This document shows, one piece after another, positions 30,872 to 39,815 of a DNA stretch of 64,000 bases; position 1 is the first letter of the stretch; each line of letters starts with the position of its first letter. A program made the position numbers and the translations under genes. Origin of the DNA: S015-6 sp964384945 (GTDB taxonomy: Bacteria; Desulfobacterota; DSWW01). The notes under the pieces were generated by a model, which worked only from the letters and a program-made list of their open reading frames with translations, made no database searches and was not told the DNA's origin. The stretch is from positions 403,089 to 467,088 of the forward strand of contig CAYLMK010000002.1 in the NCBI GenBank assembly GCA_964384945.1. Direction: 5' to 3'.

Positions 30872-33511
30872 ATGAAGACCGCGACCCAGGGAGCCGCATC
30901 ATCCGGCGGCGGTTCGGGGCGGCCTCGGCGAATCCGCAAGACCCGGCCGGGCGTGCGGGTCAGCGATGCCGCGGCTCGCGCCCTGATCACCTTCGCCGGG
31001 ATCGGGACGATCCTGGCCGTGAGCCTCGTTTGTTTCTTCCTGCTTTGGGTGGTCGCACCCCTGTTTCTGCCGCCGGAGACGGCCCCGAAGGAAGAGATCT
31101 CCCTGCCATACCGTTCCGCCGCGAATCCGCCCCTTCATCTCGCCGCCGACGAATACCTCAGGATGGGCCGGCTGTTCCTTCACGACGCCGGCCTGATCAC
31201 CTTTCGGCTGGATACCGGCGAGTTGGTCGGTCACAGGGAGCCTTTGGGTCGCCGAAAGCCCACGGCATGGGCGTTCGGGAAGTCGGATGGAACCGTGGCC
31301 TTCGGCTTCGAGGACGGCTCTGTCCAATACGGTCGGGTCACGTTCGTCGACCGGTTCCTTGCCCCAGATCAGCTCGCCGAAGAACTCCGCAACGTTCCGA
31401 TCGGTGCCGTCATCCCCTTCGGCGAAGGCGTGCTGGAGCGGATGGCCGAGACACGGTATCGGCTGCAGGAAGTTGATGTACAGCTCGAAGTCCCTGTGCT
31501 GCTCGAACAGGGTGTCTCCATCCGTCTTCTCGACATCTCGAGAAAACCCAGCGGGCCCGTAATCGCGGCCTTTTCGGAGAGTGGAACCCTCCACATCGAC
31601 GAGGTTTCGACGCGCAAGAACCTGCTCACCGGCAAGGTCTCTGTCAAGCTCTCCGGCAGCAGGACCCCGCTGGCCCTTCCGCACGGGGCCCCGGAGCCAA
31701 GCCGGCTGGTCCTCACGGGCCTCGGAGACAACGTCTTGTTGTTCTCGGACGAAGGGACCGTTTTCCGGTACGATACGCGGGACATCCTGCATCCTGCACT
31801 CGCCGAGACCCTGGATCTGGTTGCGGAGGAGGGTCGAGGGCTGACCGCCCTCGACCTGTTGATCGGAAAGACCTCTTTGGTGACCGGTGACGACTTGGGC
31901 AGGGTGCGGGTCTGGTTCCGGATCAAGCCGGAGGCTGCGGACACCATCGACGGCGCGAAGCTCGTCCTCTCACACGATCTGGGAAAAGGCGACGCCGCGG
32001 TCACATCGCTCGCTGCCTCCGCTCGTGGGCGGATTGTGGCCGCCGGTTTCGCCGACGGGCGCGTGAGACTCTTCCATGTAACGAGCGGGAGGTCGCTCGC
32101 GGAGATGCGCCTTTCCCCGCATTCCGGTGCGCCGGGGCTCGTCGCTCTCTCGCCGAGGGACGATGCCCTTCTCGCCGCGTCTCCGGGGACGCTGGCCCGT
32201 TGGTCGGTTCAGGCTCCGCACCCGGAGGTCACCTTGGCATCGATCTTCCTGCCGGTCTGGTACGAGGGGTACGCGCGTCCGGAGCATGTCTGGCAGTCCT
32301 CGAGCGGCACCGACGATTTCGAGCCGAAATACGGCCTGCTTCCCCTGATATTCGGAACGGTGAAGGCAACGGTCTATTCGATGACGTTCGCCGTGCCTCT
32401 CGCCCTGCTGGCAGCCGTATACACCAGCCAGATGATGCACCCCCGGCTCAGGGCGCGCGTCAAGCCGGTGATCGAGATGATGGCGAGCCTTCCAAGCGTT
32501 GTTCTCGGTTTCCTGGCCGCACTGGTCGTGGCGCCTTTCATCGAAGGTGTCGTTCCCCAGGTGCTCGTTTCCGTCGCTACGATTCCCTTTGCCCTTCTTC
32601 TTGGCGGGCATCTCTGGCAACTGCTGCCGAGGCGCCTGGCGGCAAGGCTCAAAAAGGGGCGGCCGGCCTTGATGGCCGCGATGTCCGCCCTCGGCCTTTG
32701 GATGGGCTTCCGCGCAGGCCCGCTCGTGGAGGACGGTTTGTTCGCAGGCGACATCAAGGCATGGTTGAGCGCGCAGACAGGCTCCGGAACGGGAGGCTGG
32801 ATGTTCGTTCTGTTGCCCCTGAGTTCCCTCGTCGTGGCCCTGGCCGCCTCCCGCTTCGTAACCCCCCGGTTCCGGACCAGGTTTGCCGGGTGGTCCGAGG
32901 CGGGGGCGGCCCTTGCGGATCTCCTGAAGTTTCTCGTGGGCACGGCATTGGCCCTCGGGATCCCGCTCGCGGCATCTCACCTGCTGGCACACGGGCCCTT
33001 CGGGCTTTGGAGCCTGGACGTGAGGGGAGGGTTTCTCGACACCTACGTACAGCGAAACGCGCTGGTGGTCGGGTTCATCATGGGCTTCGCCGTCATCCCC
33101 ATCATTTACACCATCGCCGAGGACGCCCTGTCGGCCGTACCCGAGGAGCTCCGATCCGCCTCCCTGGGATCGGGCGCCACCCCGTGGCAGACAACGGTCC
33201 GGATCGTACTGCCCACGGCGGCAAGCGGGCTGTTTTCGGCGGTGATGATCGGTTTCGGCCGCGCCGTGGGGGAAACCATGATCGTGCTCATGGCGGCCGG
33301 GAACACGCCCCTCATGGACTGGAACATCTTCAGCGGCTTCCGGACCCTCTCCGCGAACATCGCCGTCGAACTCCCCGAGGCTGTCAAGGACTCGACGCAT
33401 TTCCGGATGTTGTTTCTGGCCGCATTCGTTCTCTTCCTCATGACCTTTGTGCTGAACACCCTGGCCGAGACCGTGCGCCAGCGGTATCGCAGGAGGATCG
33501 TCGAACTATGA
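30872..33511 (+). CDS. pstC: phosphate ABC transporter permease PstC with large periplasmic domain
   Basis: Inner-membrane permease of the phosphate importer, 879 aa, far longer than the roughly 320 aa of enterobacterial PstC. One helix (about residues 35-65) leads into a beta-rich extracytoplasmic domain (about 70-460) with repeated short blades (for example GRVRLFHVTSGRSLAEMRLS, WD/beta-propeller-like). The permease core with the MetI-type coupling motif (EELRSASLGSGATPWQTTVR) follows. A second inserted segment lies between core helices (RLAARLKKGR to PRFRTRF). Large PstC forms are known in proteobacteria. It overlaps pstA by four bases (ATGA). Confidence 0.92.
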   Translation: MKTATQGAASSGGGSGRPRRIRKTRPGVRVSDAAARALITFAGIGTILAVSLVCFFLLWVVAPLFLPPETAPKEEISLPYRSAANPPLHLAADEYLRMGRLFLHDAGLITFRLDTGELVGHREPLGRRKPTAWAFGKSDGTVAFGFEDGSVQYGRVTFVDRFLAPDQLAEELRNVPIGAVIPFGEGVLERMAETRYRLQEVDVQLEVPVLLEQGVSIRLLDISRKPSGPVIAAFSESGTLHIDEVSTRKNLLTGKVSVKLSGSRTPLALPHGAPEPSRLVLTGLGDNVLLFSDEGTVFRYDTRDILHPALAETLDLVAEEGRGLTALDLLIGKTSLVTGDDLGRVRVWFRIKPEAADTIDGAKLVLSHDLGKGDAAVTSLAASARGRIVAAGFADGRVRLFHVTSGRSLAEMRLSPHSGAPGLVALSPRDDALLAASPGTLARWSVQAPHPEVTLASIFLPVWYEGYARPEHVWQSSSGTDDFEPKYGLLPLIFGTVKATVYSMTFAVPLALLAAVYTSQMMHPRLRARVKPVIEMMASLPSVVLGFLAALVVAPFIEGVVPQVLVSVATIPFALLLGGHLWQLLPRRLAARLKKGRPALMAAMSALGLWMGFRAGPLVEDGLFAGDIKAWLSAQTGSGTGGWMFVLLPLSSLVVALAASRFVTPRFRTRFAGWSEAGAALADLLKFLVGTALALGIPLAASHLLAHGPFGLWSLDVRGGFLDTYVQRNALVVGFIMGFAVIPIIYTIAEDALSAVPEELRSASLGSGATPWQTTVRIVLPTAASGLFSAVMIGFGRAVGETMIVLMAAGNTPLMDWNIFSGFRTLSANIAVELPEAVKDSTHFRMLFLAAFVLFLMTFVLNTLAETVRQRYRRRIVEL

Positions 33512-35292
33512 CTCCCCTCGCCGCCAGGGAAGGCGCCGACGGAGGCCTTTCGGTTGGGCGCCCCGGGAAAGGGCGACCGGTGCGCCGCCGCGGCGGAGCC
33601 GCGGCGAGGCTGTGGGCCCAGGGGGAACCGATCCTCTGGCTGACGTGGGGAGCCCTTGCCGCCTGCCTGGTGATGATCCTTGGCCTGCTTGGGTACGTGG
33701 TCATCCGGGGCGTTCAGACCTTCTGGCCCCTGTCGGTTGTGAAGATCGAGACCCTGGACGGGCGGGTATACATGGGAGAAGTCACGAGAGAGGAGACCTA
33801 CCGGCCTGATCAGGGGGTGTTCGACGCCCTGCCGGAGGAGGCGGCATCCCGGAGGCGCCGACAGGTGAAGGCCCGGGAAGGATGGGAACGAAGGAGGCTG
33901 GTGCGCATCGGCAACTACGAACTGACCGGCGAGCACTTTGCGTGGGTGGGCGATTCCGAAATCCTCGAACAGGGAGAAAGCCGGCCCCGGTGGGCAGTGG
34001 TATTCGAAAGGCTGGCCTGGGGGCGGTTCTATGGCGAGCCCAAGGCATTTCTCTCGAACGAGGAAACGGTGGCCGGCGATCCGCAGGAGATCTGGACTCT
34101 GTTTCAGGATCACCACCCGCTCGTCCGCGCACGTCGCAGCGAGATCCTGCATCTCGAGCGACAGGGTATCGGAGAGGTGAACTACCGCATGGAACAAGCC
34201 CGTTTGCGGCTGAAAACGGTGCAAATGAACCATGCGGAGGACGCGATTGAAACAAGGGAAGCCCGCAAGGCGTTCGCAAAAATCGAATCCGAACTCGGTA
34301 AGGAATTCGACCGGATTCGTCACGAGATCCGGCGACTCGAGGAGGAGAACGACCGATACAGGATCCTCGTGGCAGCGGCCGACGGCAAGGAAAAGGCGAT
34401 TCGGCTGGCGGACGTCGTTCGCGCCTACCCGGCGAATCAAATCTCCTGGGCCGGCAAGTTCCAGGTCTACCTGGACCGCTGGGCAGAGTTTCTCTCCGAC
34501 GATCCGCGGGAGGCGAACAGCGAGGGGGGAGTATTCCCCGCGATCTTCGGCACCGTCGTGATGACCCTGCTCATGTCCCTGGCCGTAATGCCCTTCGGCG
34601 TGCTCGCCGCCCTGTACCTGAGAGAATACGCGAAGGGAGGGCCCGTGGTGAGCGCGGTGCGCGTGGCGATCAACAACCTGGCCGGCGTGCCGAGCATTGT
34701 CTTCGGTGTGTTCGGGCTGGGCTTCTTCTCCTACATTGTCGGGGCGCGGATCGACGAATTCCTGTTCTCGGCCAAGCTGCCGAGTCCCACCTTCGGGACC
34801 GGCGGCATCCTCTGGGCCTCGCTGACCCTCGCCCTCCTCACTCTGCCGGTCGTCATCGTGTCGACCGAGGAGGCGCTCGCAGCCGTGCCGAATTCCACTC
34901 GCGAGGGCTCCTACGCCTGCGGAGCGAGCAAGTGGCAGACCATCCGCCGCGTCGTGCTTCCCCGGGCCATGCCCGGCGTCATGACGGGGATGATCCTGGC
35001 CATGGCTCGCGGAGCCGGCGAAGTGGCGCCGCTGATGCTCGTGGGGGCCGTGAAGCTTGCGCCCGAGCTGCCCATCGACGTGCATTTCCCCTTCGTTCAC
35101 CTGGAGCGAAGCTTCATGCATCTGGGCTTCCACATCTACGATCTGGGATTTCAAAGCCAGAACAGCGAAGCCTCCAAACCGATGGTCATCACCACGACAC
35201 TGCTTCTGATCACGATCATTTTTCTCTTGAATCTTGCAGCCGTATCCCTTCGGTCCCGGCTGAGGGGAAGGTTCTCAGGCCCGGCATTCTAG
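33508..35292 (+). CDS. pstA: phosphate ABC transporter permease PstA with coiled-coil insert
   Basis: Second permease subunit of the Pst importer (594 aa, about twice the enterobacterial length). After a basic N-terminus and one helix (ILWLTWGALAACLVMILGLL) there is a roughly 280-residue extracytoplasmic insert that includes a charged coiled coil (about residues 215-290). The permease core carries the coupling motif VPNSTREGSYACGASKWQT. The start overlaps the pstC stop, with AGGAGG 11 bases upstream. Both permeases have large extra domains that may pair with one another on the periplasmic side. Confidence 0.92.
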   Translation: MTPLAAREGADGGLSVGRPGKGRPVRRRGGAAARLWAQGEPILWLTWGALAACLVMILGLLGYVVIRGVQTFWPLSVVKIETLDGRVYMGEVTREETYRPDQGVFDALPEEAASRRRRQVKAREGWERRRLVRIGNYELTGEHFAWVGDSEILEQGESRPRWAVVFERLAWGRFYGEPKAFLSNEETVAGDPQEIWTLFQDHHPLVRARRSEILHLERQGIGEVNYRMEQARLRLKTVQMNHAEDAIETREARKAFAKIESELGKEFDRIRHEIRRLEEENDRYRILVAAADGKEKAIRLADVVRAYPANQISWAGKFQVYLDRWAEFLSDDPREANSEGGVFPAIFGTVVMTLLMSLAVMPFGVLAALYLREYAKGGPVVSAVRVAINNLAGVPSIVFGVFGLGFFSYIVGARIDEFLFSAKLPSPTFGTGGILWASLTLALLTLPVVIVSTEEALAAVPNSTREGSYACGASKWQTIRRVVLPRAMPGVMTGMILAMARGAGEVAPLMLVGAVKLAPELPIDVHFPFVHLERSFMHLGFHIYDLGFQSQNSEASKPMVITTTLLLITIIFLLNLAAVSLRSRLRGRFSGPAF

Positions 35293-35306
35293 AAGGGAGA
35301 GTCCCC

Positions 35307-36200
35307 ATGGTCGATTCCTTGAGGGGCGCGAGGCTTCCGCCTGTGTCGTCCGCAAACGGCCCCTCGCCGCAGATTCGAAACCGGCTGGCCTCGATCGCTC
35401 AGGGGAGCAGTTTCCCGGCCGAAACCCACCGGGAGCTGGCCGAGGAGGAGCCGATCCTGGAGACCCGGAGCTTTTCCCTCTGGTACGGGGCGAAACAGGC
35501 CCTCTTCGACCTCGAGATGAACATTCCGCGGGGAAAGGTCACGGCCCTGGTCGGCCCCTCCGGCTGCGGGAAGTCCACATTCATCCGCTCGGTGAACCGA
35601 ATCAATGATCTCCTCGACAACGTCCGATACGAAGGGGACGTCCGTCTGAACGGCGAGTCGATCTACCGCGCCGGCGTCGACGTCATCGAGCTTCGCAAGC
35701 GGATGGGGATGGTGTTTCAGAAACCGAACCCCTTCCCGATGAGCATCTACGAAAACGTGATCTATCCCTTGCGTATCGACGGGGAACGGAATCAGGCGTT
35801 ACTCGAGGAGGTTTGTGAGCGCAGTTTGCGAGGGGCCGCCCTCTGGGACGAGGTCAAGGATCGGCTCGGCGAGAACGCCCTGCGCCTGTCCGGCGGGCAG
35901 CAGCAGCGGCTCTGTATCGCCCGGGCGATCGCCGGGGAGCCCGAGATCCTGCTGATGGATGAACCCTGCTCGGCCCTGGATCCCGTCGCGACCGGCAGAA
36001 TCGAAGATCTGATCACTGCACTCAAGGGCGAGTATTCGATCCTGATTGTGACGCACAATATGCAGCAGGCTGCACGGATCAGCGATTACACGGCCTTCAT
36101 GTATCTCGGGCGTCTGATCGAGTATGGACCCACGGCAACAATCTTTCTCAATCCCCGTCTTCCCGAAACGCTCGACTACGTGACAGGGCGCTTCGGGTAA
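35307..36200 (+). CDS. pstB: phosphate ABC transporter ATPase PstB
   Basis: Cytoplasmic ATPase of the Pst importer (297 aa). Walker A is GPSGCGKST, the Q-loop is FQKPNPFPMSIYENV, the signature is LSGGQQQRLCIARAIA, Walker B is ILLMDEPCSALDP, and the switch His is in ILIVTHNM. An N-terminal extension of about 45 residues before the ABC domain is unusual but modest. It starts 14 bases after pstA with an AAGGGAGAG site. It powers phosphate uptake with PstC/PstA. Confidence 0.97.
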   Translation: MVDSLRGARLPPVSSANGPSPQIRNRLASIAQGSSFPAETHRELAEEEPILETRSFSLWYGAKQALFDLEMNIPRGKVTALVGPSGCGKSTFIRSVNRINDLLDNVRYEGDVRLNGESIYRAGVDVIELRKRMGMVFQKPNPFPMSIYENVIYPLRIDGERNQALLEEVCERSLRGAALWDEVKDRLGENALRLSGGQQQRLCIARAIAGEPEILLMDEPCSALDPVATGRIEDLITALKGEYSILIVTHNMQQAARISDYTAFMYLGRLIEYGPTATIFLNPRLPETLDYVTGRFG

Positions 36201-36234
36201 GAAGGAATGTGCGGCAGAAGGGAGCCCGGCGGGT

Positions 36235-37344
36235 ATGAAGAGATACTTCCGCGAAGAACTGCTCGACATCCAGGGCCAGCTCCAGGCGCTCGCCGGCGAG
36301 GTCGTCCGAAATGTGGGAACGGCGCTCGACTCGGTCCTTGCAACCGATCCCGTCCTCGCCGTCCGGGCCATCGAGACGGACCACGAAATCGATCGGCGCG
36401 AGGTTCGGCTCGAGGAGGAGTGCATCAAGATCATCGCCCTTCACCAGCCGGTGGCGGACGACCTGCGCTATCTGGTTGCCGTTCTGAAGATCAACCATGA
36501 CCTGGAGCGAATCAGCGACCTGGCCTCGAGTGTGGCAAAGAAAGTCCATCTGCTTGAAAGAGAAACGACCCTGCCCTATCACGACGCACTCCTGACCATC
36601 ACGGACAGGGTCCGGCGCGCCATCCAGGCAAGCGTGGAGGCGGTCCTGCGCAGGGACGGAGAGCAGGCCAGACAGGTATGGCTCGAGGACGATGAGATCG
36701 ATACCCTGACAACGGAGTTTTCGGTTCGGCTTCAGAAGGCTCTCGTGGAACGTTACGAACAGCGAGACGCGGTTTTTGCGCTTCTCAGGATCACGCAGGC
36801 CCTGGAGAGGATGGCCGACCACGCTGCCAACATCGCAAAACACGTGATCTACCTCGTCATGGGAACCATTGTGCGGCATCGGTTGAGCGAGTTTCGCGGG
36901 AAGGAGGAGAGGAGAAGGCCGAGAGTCCTCTTCGTTTGCGTGCACAACAGCGCACGCAGCCAGATGGCGGCGGCCTGGGTGAACCGCCTGTTCGGAGACC
37001 GGCTCGAGGCGGAGAGTGCCGGGCTGCAGCCCGGAACCTTGAATCCCTTGGCCGTTGAAGTCATGAGGGAGGTGGGGATCGACATCTCCGGCTCCCCAAC
37101 CAGGGACGTATTCAACCTGGTCCGCTCCGGGCACCCGTTCTCTTATGTCATTACGGTGTGCGACGAGGCGAGCGCGGAGAAATGCCCTCCCTTCCTCGGG
37201 CTGCAAGGCGAGATGCACTGGAGCTTCCCGGACCCGGCCACCCTGAAGGGCACCGAGGAGGAAAGACTGGAAAAGATCCGAGAGATCCGCGACGCCATAC
37301 GGCTCCGGATACAGACCTGGGTGTCGGAGTTGAAAGAAACCTAG
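36235..37344 (+). CDS. PhoU-ArsC fusion protein
   Basis: One 369-residue chain with a PhoU phosphate-signalling domain (about 1-215) and a thioredoxin-type arsenate reductase (about 228-369). The PhoU part shows both three-helix repeats with metal-binding E/D motifs (KINHDLERISDLASSVAKK and ERMADHAANIAKH). The ArsC part has the P-loop C235-VHNSA-R241 and the redox Cys pair C309/C317 (seven residues apart). There is no stop, frameshift or start signal between the parts. It is the fifth gene of pstSCAB-phoU, 34 bases after pstB. PhoU normally down-regulates Pst in phosphate sufficiency; the fusion puts arsenate reduction at the importer. I do not know a characterised precedent. Confidence 0.93.
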   Translation: MKRYFREELLDIQGQLQALAGEVVRNVGTALDSVLATDPVLAVRAIETDHEIDRREVRLEEECIKIIALHQPVADDLRYLVAVLKINHDLERISDLASSVAKKVHLLERETTLPYHDALLTITDRVRRAIQASVEAVLRRDGEQARQVWLEDDEIDTLTTEFSVRLQKALVERYEQRDAVFALLRITQALERMADHAANIAKHVIYLVMGTIVRHRLSEFRGKEERRRPRVLFVCVHNSARSQMAAAWVNRLFGDRLEAESAGLQPGTLNPLAVEVMREVGIDISGSPTRDVFNLVRSGHPFSYVITVCDEASAEKCPPFLGLQGEMHWSFPDPATLKGTEEERLEKIREIRDAIRLRIQTWVSELKET

Positions 37345-37413
37345 GTTGTTCCGTTGTTGACCTTCTATCCGGTCCTCCCTTGCCAAGACATCGGGACGCA
37401 TGCAAAAAAAAGC

Positions 37414-37458
37414 TTGACAAAGCTCCTGCGTGCCGCTAGCGTTTTTACGAGCGTAAAA
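37414..37458 (+). promoter_or_regulatory. promoter with 16-bp operator palindrome (copy 1)
   Basis: TTGACA (37414-37419) is followed after 17 bases by a weak -10 (TAGCGT, 37437-37442). Directly downstream is TTTTACGAGCGTAAAA (37443-37458), two perfect 7-bp arms around two bases. The same palindrome, with GA in the centre, occurs at 45995-46010. Position over the expected transcription start suggests repression, and the symmetry resembles TetR-family sites, though no TetR gene is in the window. Confidence 0.6.
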
Positions 37459-37504
37459 TGCATGCCGGTTGCGGGCGGCGGCGAAAGAGAGGGGGAGAAT
37501 GACC

Positions 37505-37891
37505 ATGCAGACCGTTTTTCGCTGGTTTGTGCGTTTGATCGGCCTGGCCCTGCTGTCGATCGGTCTGGGCTTTCTTTTCGTTCCGGACCAACTGGCGGCC
37601 CTGTTCATGGTGCACCCGACCTCCGGCGCAGGGTTCGCTACGTTGCGAGGGGACCTTGGCGGGCTCTTCCTCGGCATTGCGGTCTTCTGCTTTGTGGGCG
37701 CCTCTGAAGGGAGGAGCCGCTGGCTCATGGTGCCGACCGTATTCCTGGCTGCCATTATCCTGGGGCGCTTCTTGAACCTGATGTTCGACGGCACGGTCGG
37801 GCCGGGCCCGGGGCCGCTTCTTTTTGAAATCGTTCTCGTTCTCCTGCTGGTCGTCGCGCAGAGGGTCCTCGCCGGAGGGGAAGAAGGATGA
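37505..37891 (+). CDS. DUF4345-like small membrane protein
   Basis: Four-helix inner-membrane protein (128 aa) resembling the DUF4345 family: hydrophobic stretches at about 5-25, 45-65, 72-92 and 100-120 separated by short polar turns, with LRGDLGGLFLG in the second helix. The ATG at 37505 is seven bases after GGGGGAG; the ATG at 37499 is too close to it. Its stop overlaps the start of the next gene, a metallo-beta-lactamase protein, so the two are coupled. No enzymatic motif is visible and its function is unknown. It is the first gene behind the 16-bp palindrome. Confidence 0.75.
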   Translation: MQTVFRWFVRLIGLALLSIGLGFLFVPDQLAALFMVHPTSGAGFATLRGDLGGLFLGIAVFCFVGASEGRSRWLMVPTVFLAAIILGRFLNLMFDGTVGPGPGPLLFEIVLVLLLVVAQRVLAGGEEG

Positions 37892-38979
37892 AAAAACCCC
37901 CACAACCGAGTTCTTTGCTCTCTCTTCTTGTCGTGATTGCCTTGGTCGCGGGAGGGGCCGCTCTCTTCCAGAGGCAGATCGGCCGGGCCATTGCAAAACG
38001 GGTCATCGACCGGAGGATCGCGGTCGACCTGACTCGTGACCAGCCGGACGGCCTTCACGTGGGTCTCTGCGGCACCGGTGCGCCCATGGCGGATCCGAAA
38101 AGGTCGGGGCCATGCACGTTTGTGATTGCAGGAGAGCACATCTTCGTTGTCGACGCGGGTGACGGTTCCACACGCAACATGTCCCTGATGGGCCTTCCGA
38201 TCGGTCGCGTTGAGGCGATCCTGCTCACGCACTTCCATTCCGATCATATCGGCGGCCTGGGGGAAATGATGCTGGTGCGGTGGGCCAGCACGGGGAACGT
38301 CCGGCCGGTTGAGGTCTTCGGCCCGCCGGGCGTGGAAACCGTGGTAATGGGCTTCAACAGGGCCTACGAACTGGACAAGGGCTACCGGGTGGAGCACCAC
38401 GGCGCCGAGGTCGTTCCGCCGTCGGGGGCCGGAGGCAATGCCCGACCGTTCGAGCTTCCGGAAGGAGAGCGAGGGAGGCAGATGGTTCTGGAAAGAGAGG
38501 GTGTCACGATCACGGCGTTTTCCGTGGATCACTCGCCGGTTCACCCTGCCGTCGGATATCGATTCGACTACAAGGGGCGGTCGGTGGTGATCAGCGGGGA
38601 CACCGTGGCGTCCCGGAACCTGACGGAGGCGGCCCGGGGCGCGGACCTCCTGGTGCATGAAGGCCTGCAGGCAGAGGTGGTAGGGATCATCCAGGATGCA
38701 GCCTTGAGGCATGGACAAATGAACATCGCCAAGATCACGGAGGACATCCCGAGTTATCACACCACCCCGGAGGAGGCGGCCAAGATCGCCCGCGAGGCCG
38801 GCGTCCGCCACCTCGTGTTCAACCACATCATCCCGCCGCTTCCGATTGCATACCTGAACGCCGTATTCCTCGGGGATGCGGGCAAATTCTATCCGGGTCC
38901 GATCACCGTCGGCACGGACGGCCTTTTCTTCGTCATGCCGGCGGCCAGCGACGTGATTTATGTCCGCAAGCTTCTTTGA
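37888..38979 (+). CDS. exported metallo-beta-lactamase-fold hydrolase (copy 1)
   Basis: MBL-fold hydrolase (363 aa) anchored or exported by an N-terminal hydrophobic helix (SLLVVIALVAGGAALF). The metal motif is THFHSDHIGG (H115, H117, D119, H120). Later ligands are likely the His of VDHSPVHP, the Asp of ISGDT and the His of FNHIIPP. The architecture resembles RNase Z/arylsulfatase-type MBL proteins, but export rules out tRNA processing. A paralogue lies at 44012-45037, and both are in gene groups behind the same palindrome. Substrate unknown. Confidence 0.85.
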   Translation: MKKPPQPSSLLSLLVVIALVAGGAALFQRQIGRAIAKRVIDRRIAVDLTRDQPDGLHVGLCGTGAPMADPKRSGPCTFVIAGEHIFVVDAGDGSTRNMSLMGLPIGRVEAILLTHFHSDHIGGLGEMMLVRWASTGNVRPVEVFGPPGVETVVMGFNRAYELDKGYRVEHHGAEVVPPSGAGGNARPFELPEGERGRQMVLEREGVTITAFSVDHSPVHPAVGYRFDYKGRSVVISGDTVASRNLTEAARGADLLVHEGLQAEVVGIIQDAALRHGQMNIAKITEDIPSYHTTPEEAAKIAREAGVRHLVFNHIIPPLPIAYLNAVFLGDAGKFYPGPITVGTDGLFFVMPAASDVIYVRKLL

Positions 38980-39034
38980 CGCAGCAGCTGGTTGAATGCG
39001 AGCATCCCGAATTCGTGCAAAAGGAGAAGACGCC

Positions 39035-39688
39035 ATGACGCTGGAATTTGATCTGTTCTGGTCCTTTCGCAGCCCCTACTCTTATCTGGCGACAGGACGA
39101 ATCGTCGAAATGACGAGACGCTACGATGTGCGTGTGAACTTCAGGGTTGTCTACCCCCTGGCCGTCCGGAAGCCGGATTTTTTCAAGACCGTAAACCCCC
39201 TCTGGCCGAGGTATGTGTTCGTGGATATCGTCCGCATTTCGCAGATGCTCGATATTCCCCTTGCGTGGCCGCAGCCCGACCCGATCGTCATGGACCCCGT
39301 GACTCTCGAAGTGAGCAAGGAGCAGCCTTACATCTACCGTCTGGTGAGACTGGGCCTGGAAGCCACCCAGGCGGGAAAGGGGCTCGCCTTTGCGGACGAG
39401 GTAAGCAAGATCATTTGGTCCGGGGCGGTGAGGAACTGGCACGAGGGGGATCACCTGACGAAGGCAGCGGCAAAAGTGGGGCTGGATCTGGAAGAGATGG
39501 ACAAGGCGATTGCCGCCAGGCCGGAGCATTACGACAACATTGCCGCACAGAACCAGAAGGCGCTGGAGGAGGCAGGCCACTGGGGAGTCCCCACCACGGT
39601 CTTCAAGGGGGAGCCCTTCTTCGGCCAGGATCGCCTGGATGTCCTGCTCTGGCGGCTGAAACAACATGGGTTATCCGAGAGGAGCTAG
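39035..39688 (+). CDS. HCCA-isomerase/DsbA-like thioredoxin-fold protein
   Basis: Kappa-GST/2-hydroxychromene-2-carboxylate-isomerase-like protein (217 aa). The N-terminal LFWSFRSPYSYLATGRI holds the Ser that replaces Cys in the thioredoxin-fold active site. WGVPTTVFKGEPFFGQDRLD near the C-terminus is the cis-Pro loop and family signature. These enzymes isomerise aromatic breakdown intermediates or act with glutathione; the substrate here is unknown. AAGGAG precedes the ATG at 39035. It lies 55 bases after the MBL gene in the same direction. Confidence 0.85.
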   Translation: MTLEFDLFWSFRSPYSYLATGRIVEMTRRYDVRVNFRVVYPLAVRKPDFFKTVNPLWPRYVFVDIVRISQMLDIPLAWPQPDPIVMDPVTLEVSKEQPYIYRLVRLGLEATQAGKGLAFADEVSKIIWSGAVRNWHEGDHLTKAAAKVGLDLEEMDKAIAARPEHYDNIAAQNQKALEEAGHWGVPTTVFKGEPFFGQDRLDVLLWRLKQHGLSERS

Positions 39689-39815
39689 GCAAGGCCTGTC
39701 CCGGGCTGTGGACATTTTAGGACAGCCCCTAGCGACGCAGCGGCCGCCCCGGCTTTCCGGACGTACAGGCCCGACCGCCAAGAAACGATTGTCATCCGGA
39801 TCTGGAGGAGAAGCC

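Noticed and set aside
36148..39036. Long minus-strand open frame opposite phoU-arsC and the MBL gene
   Set aside because: Antisense shadow. The plus strand carries recognisable PhoU, ArsC, membrane and MBL sequences with proper ribosome sites.
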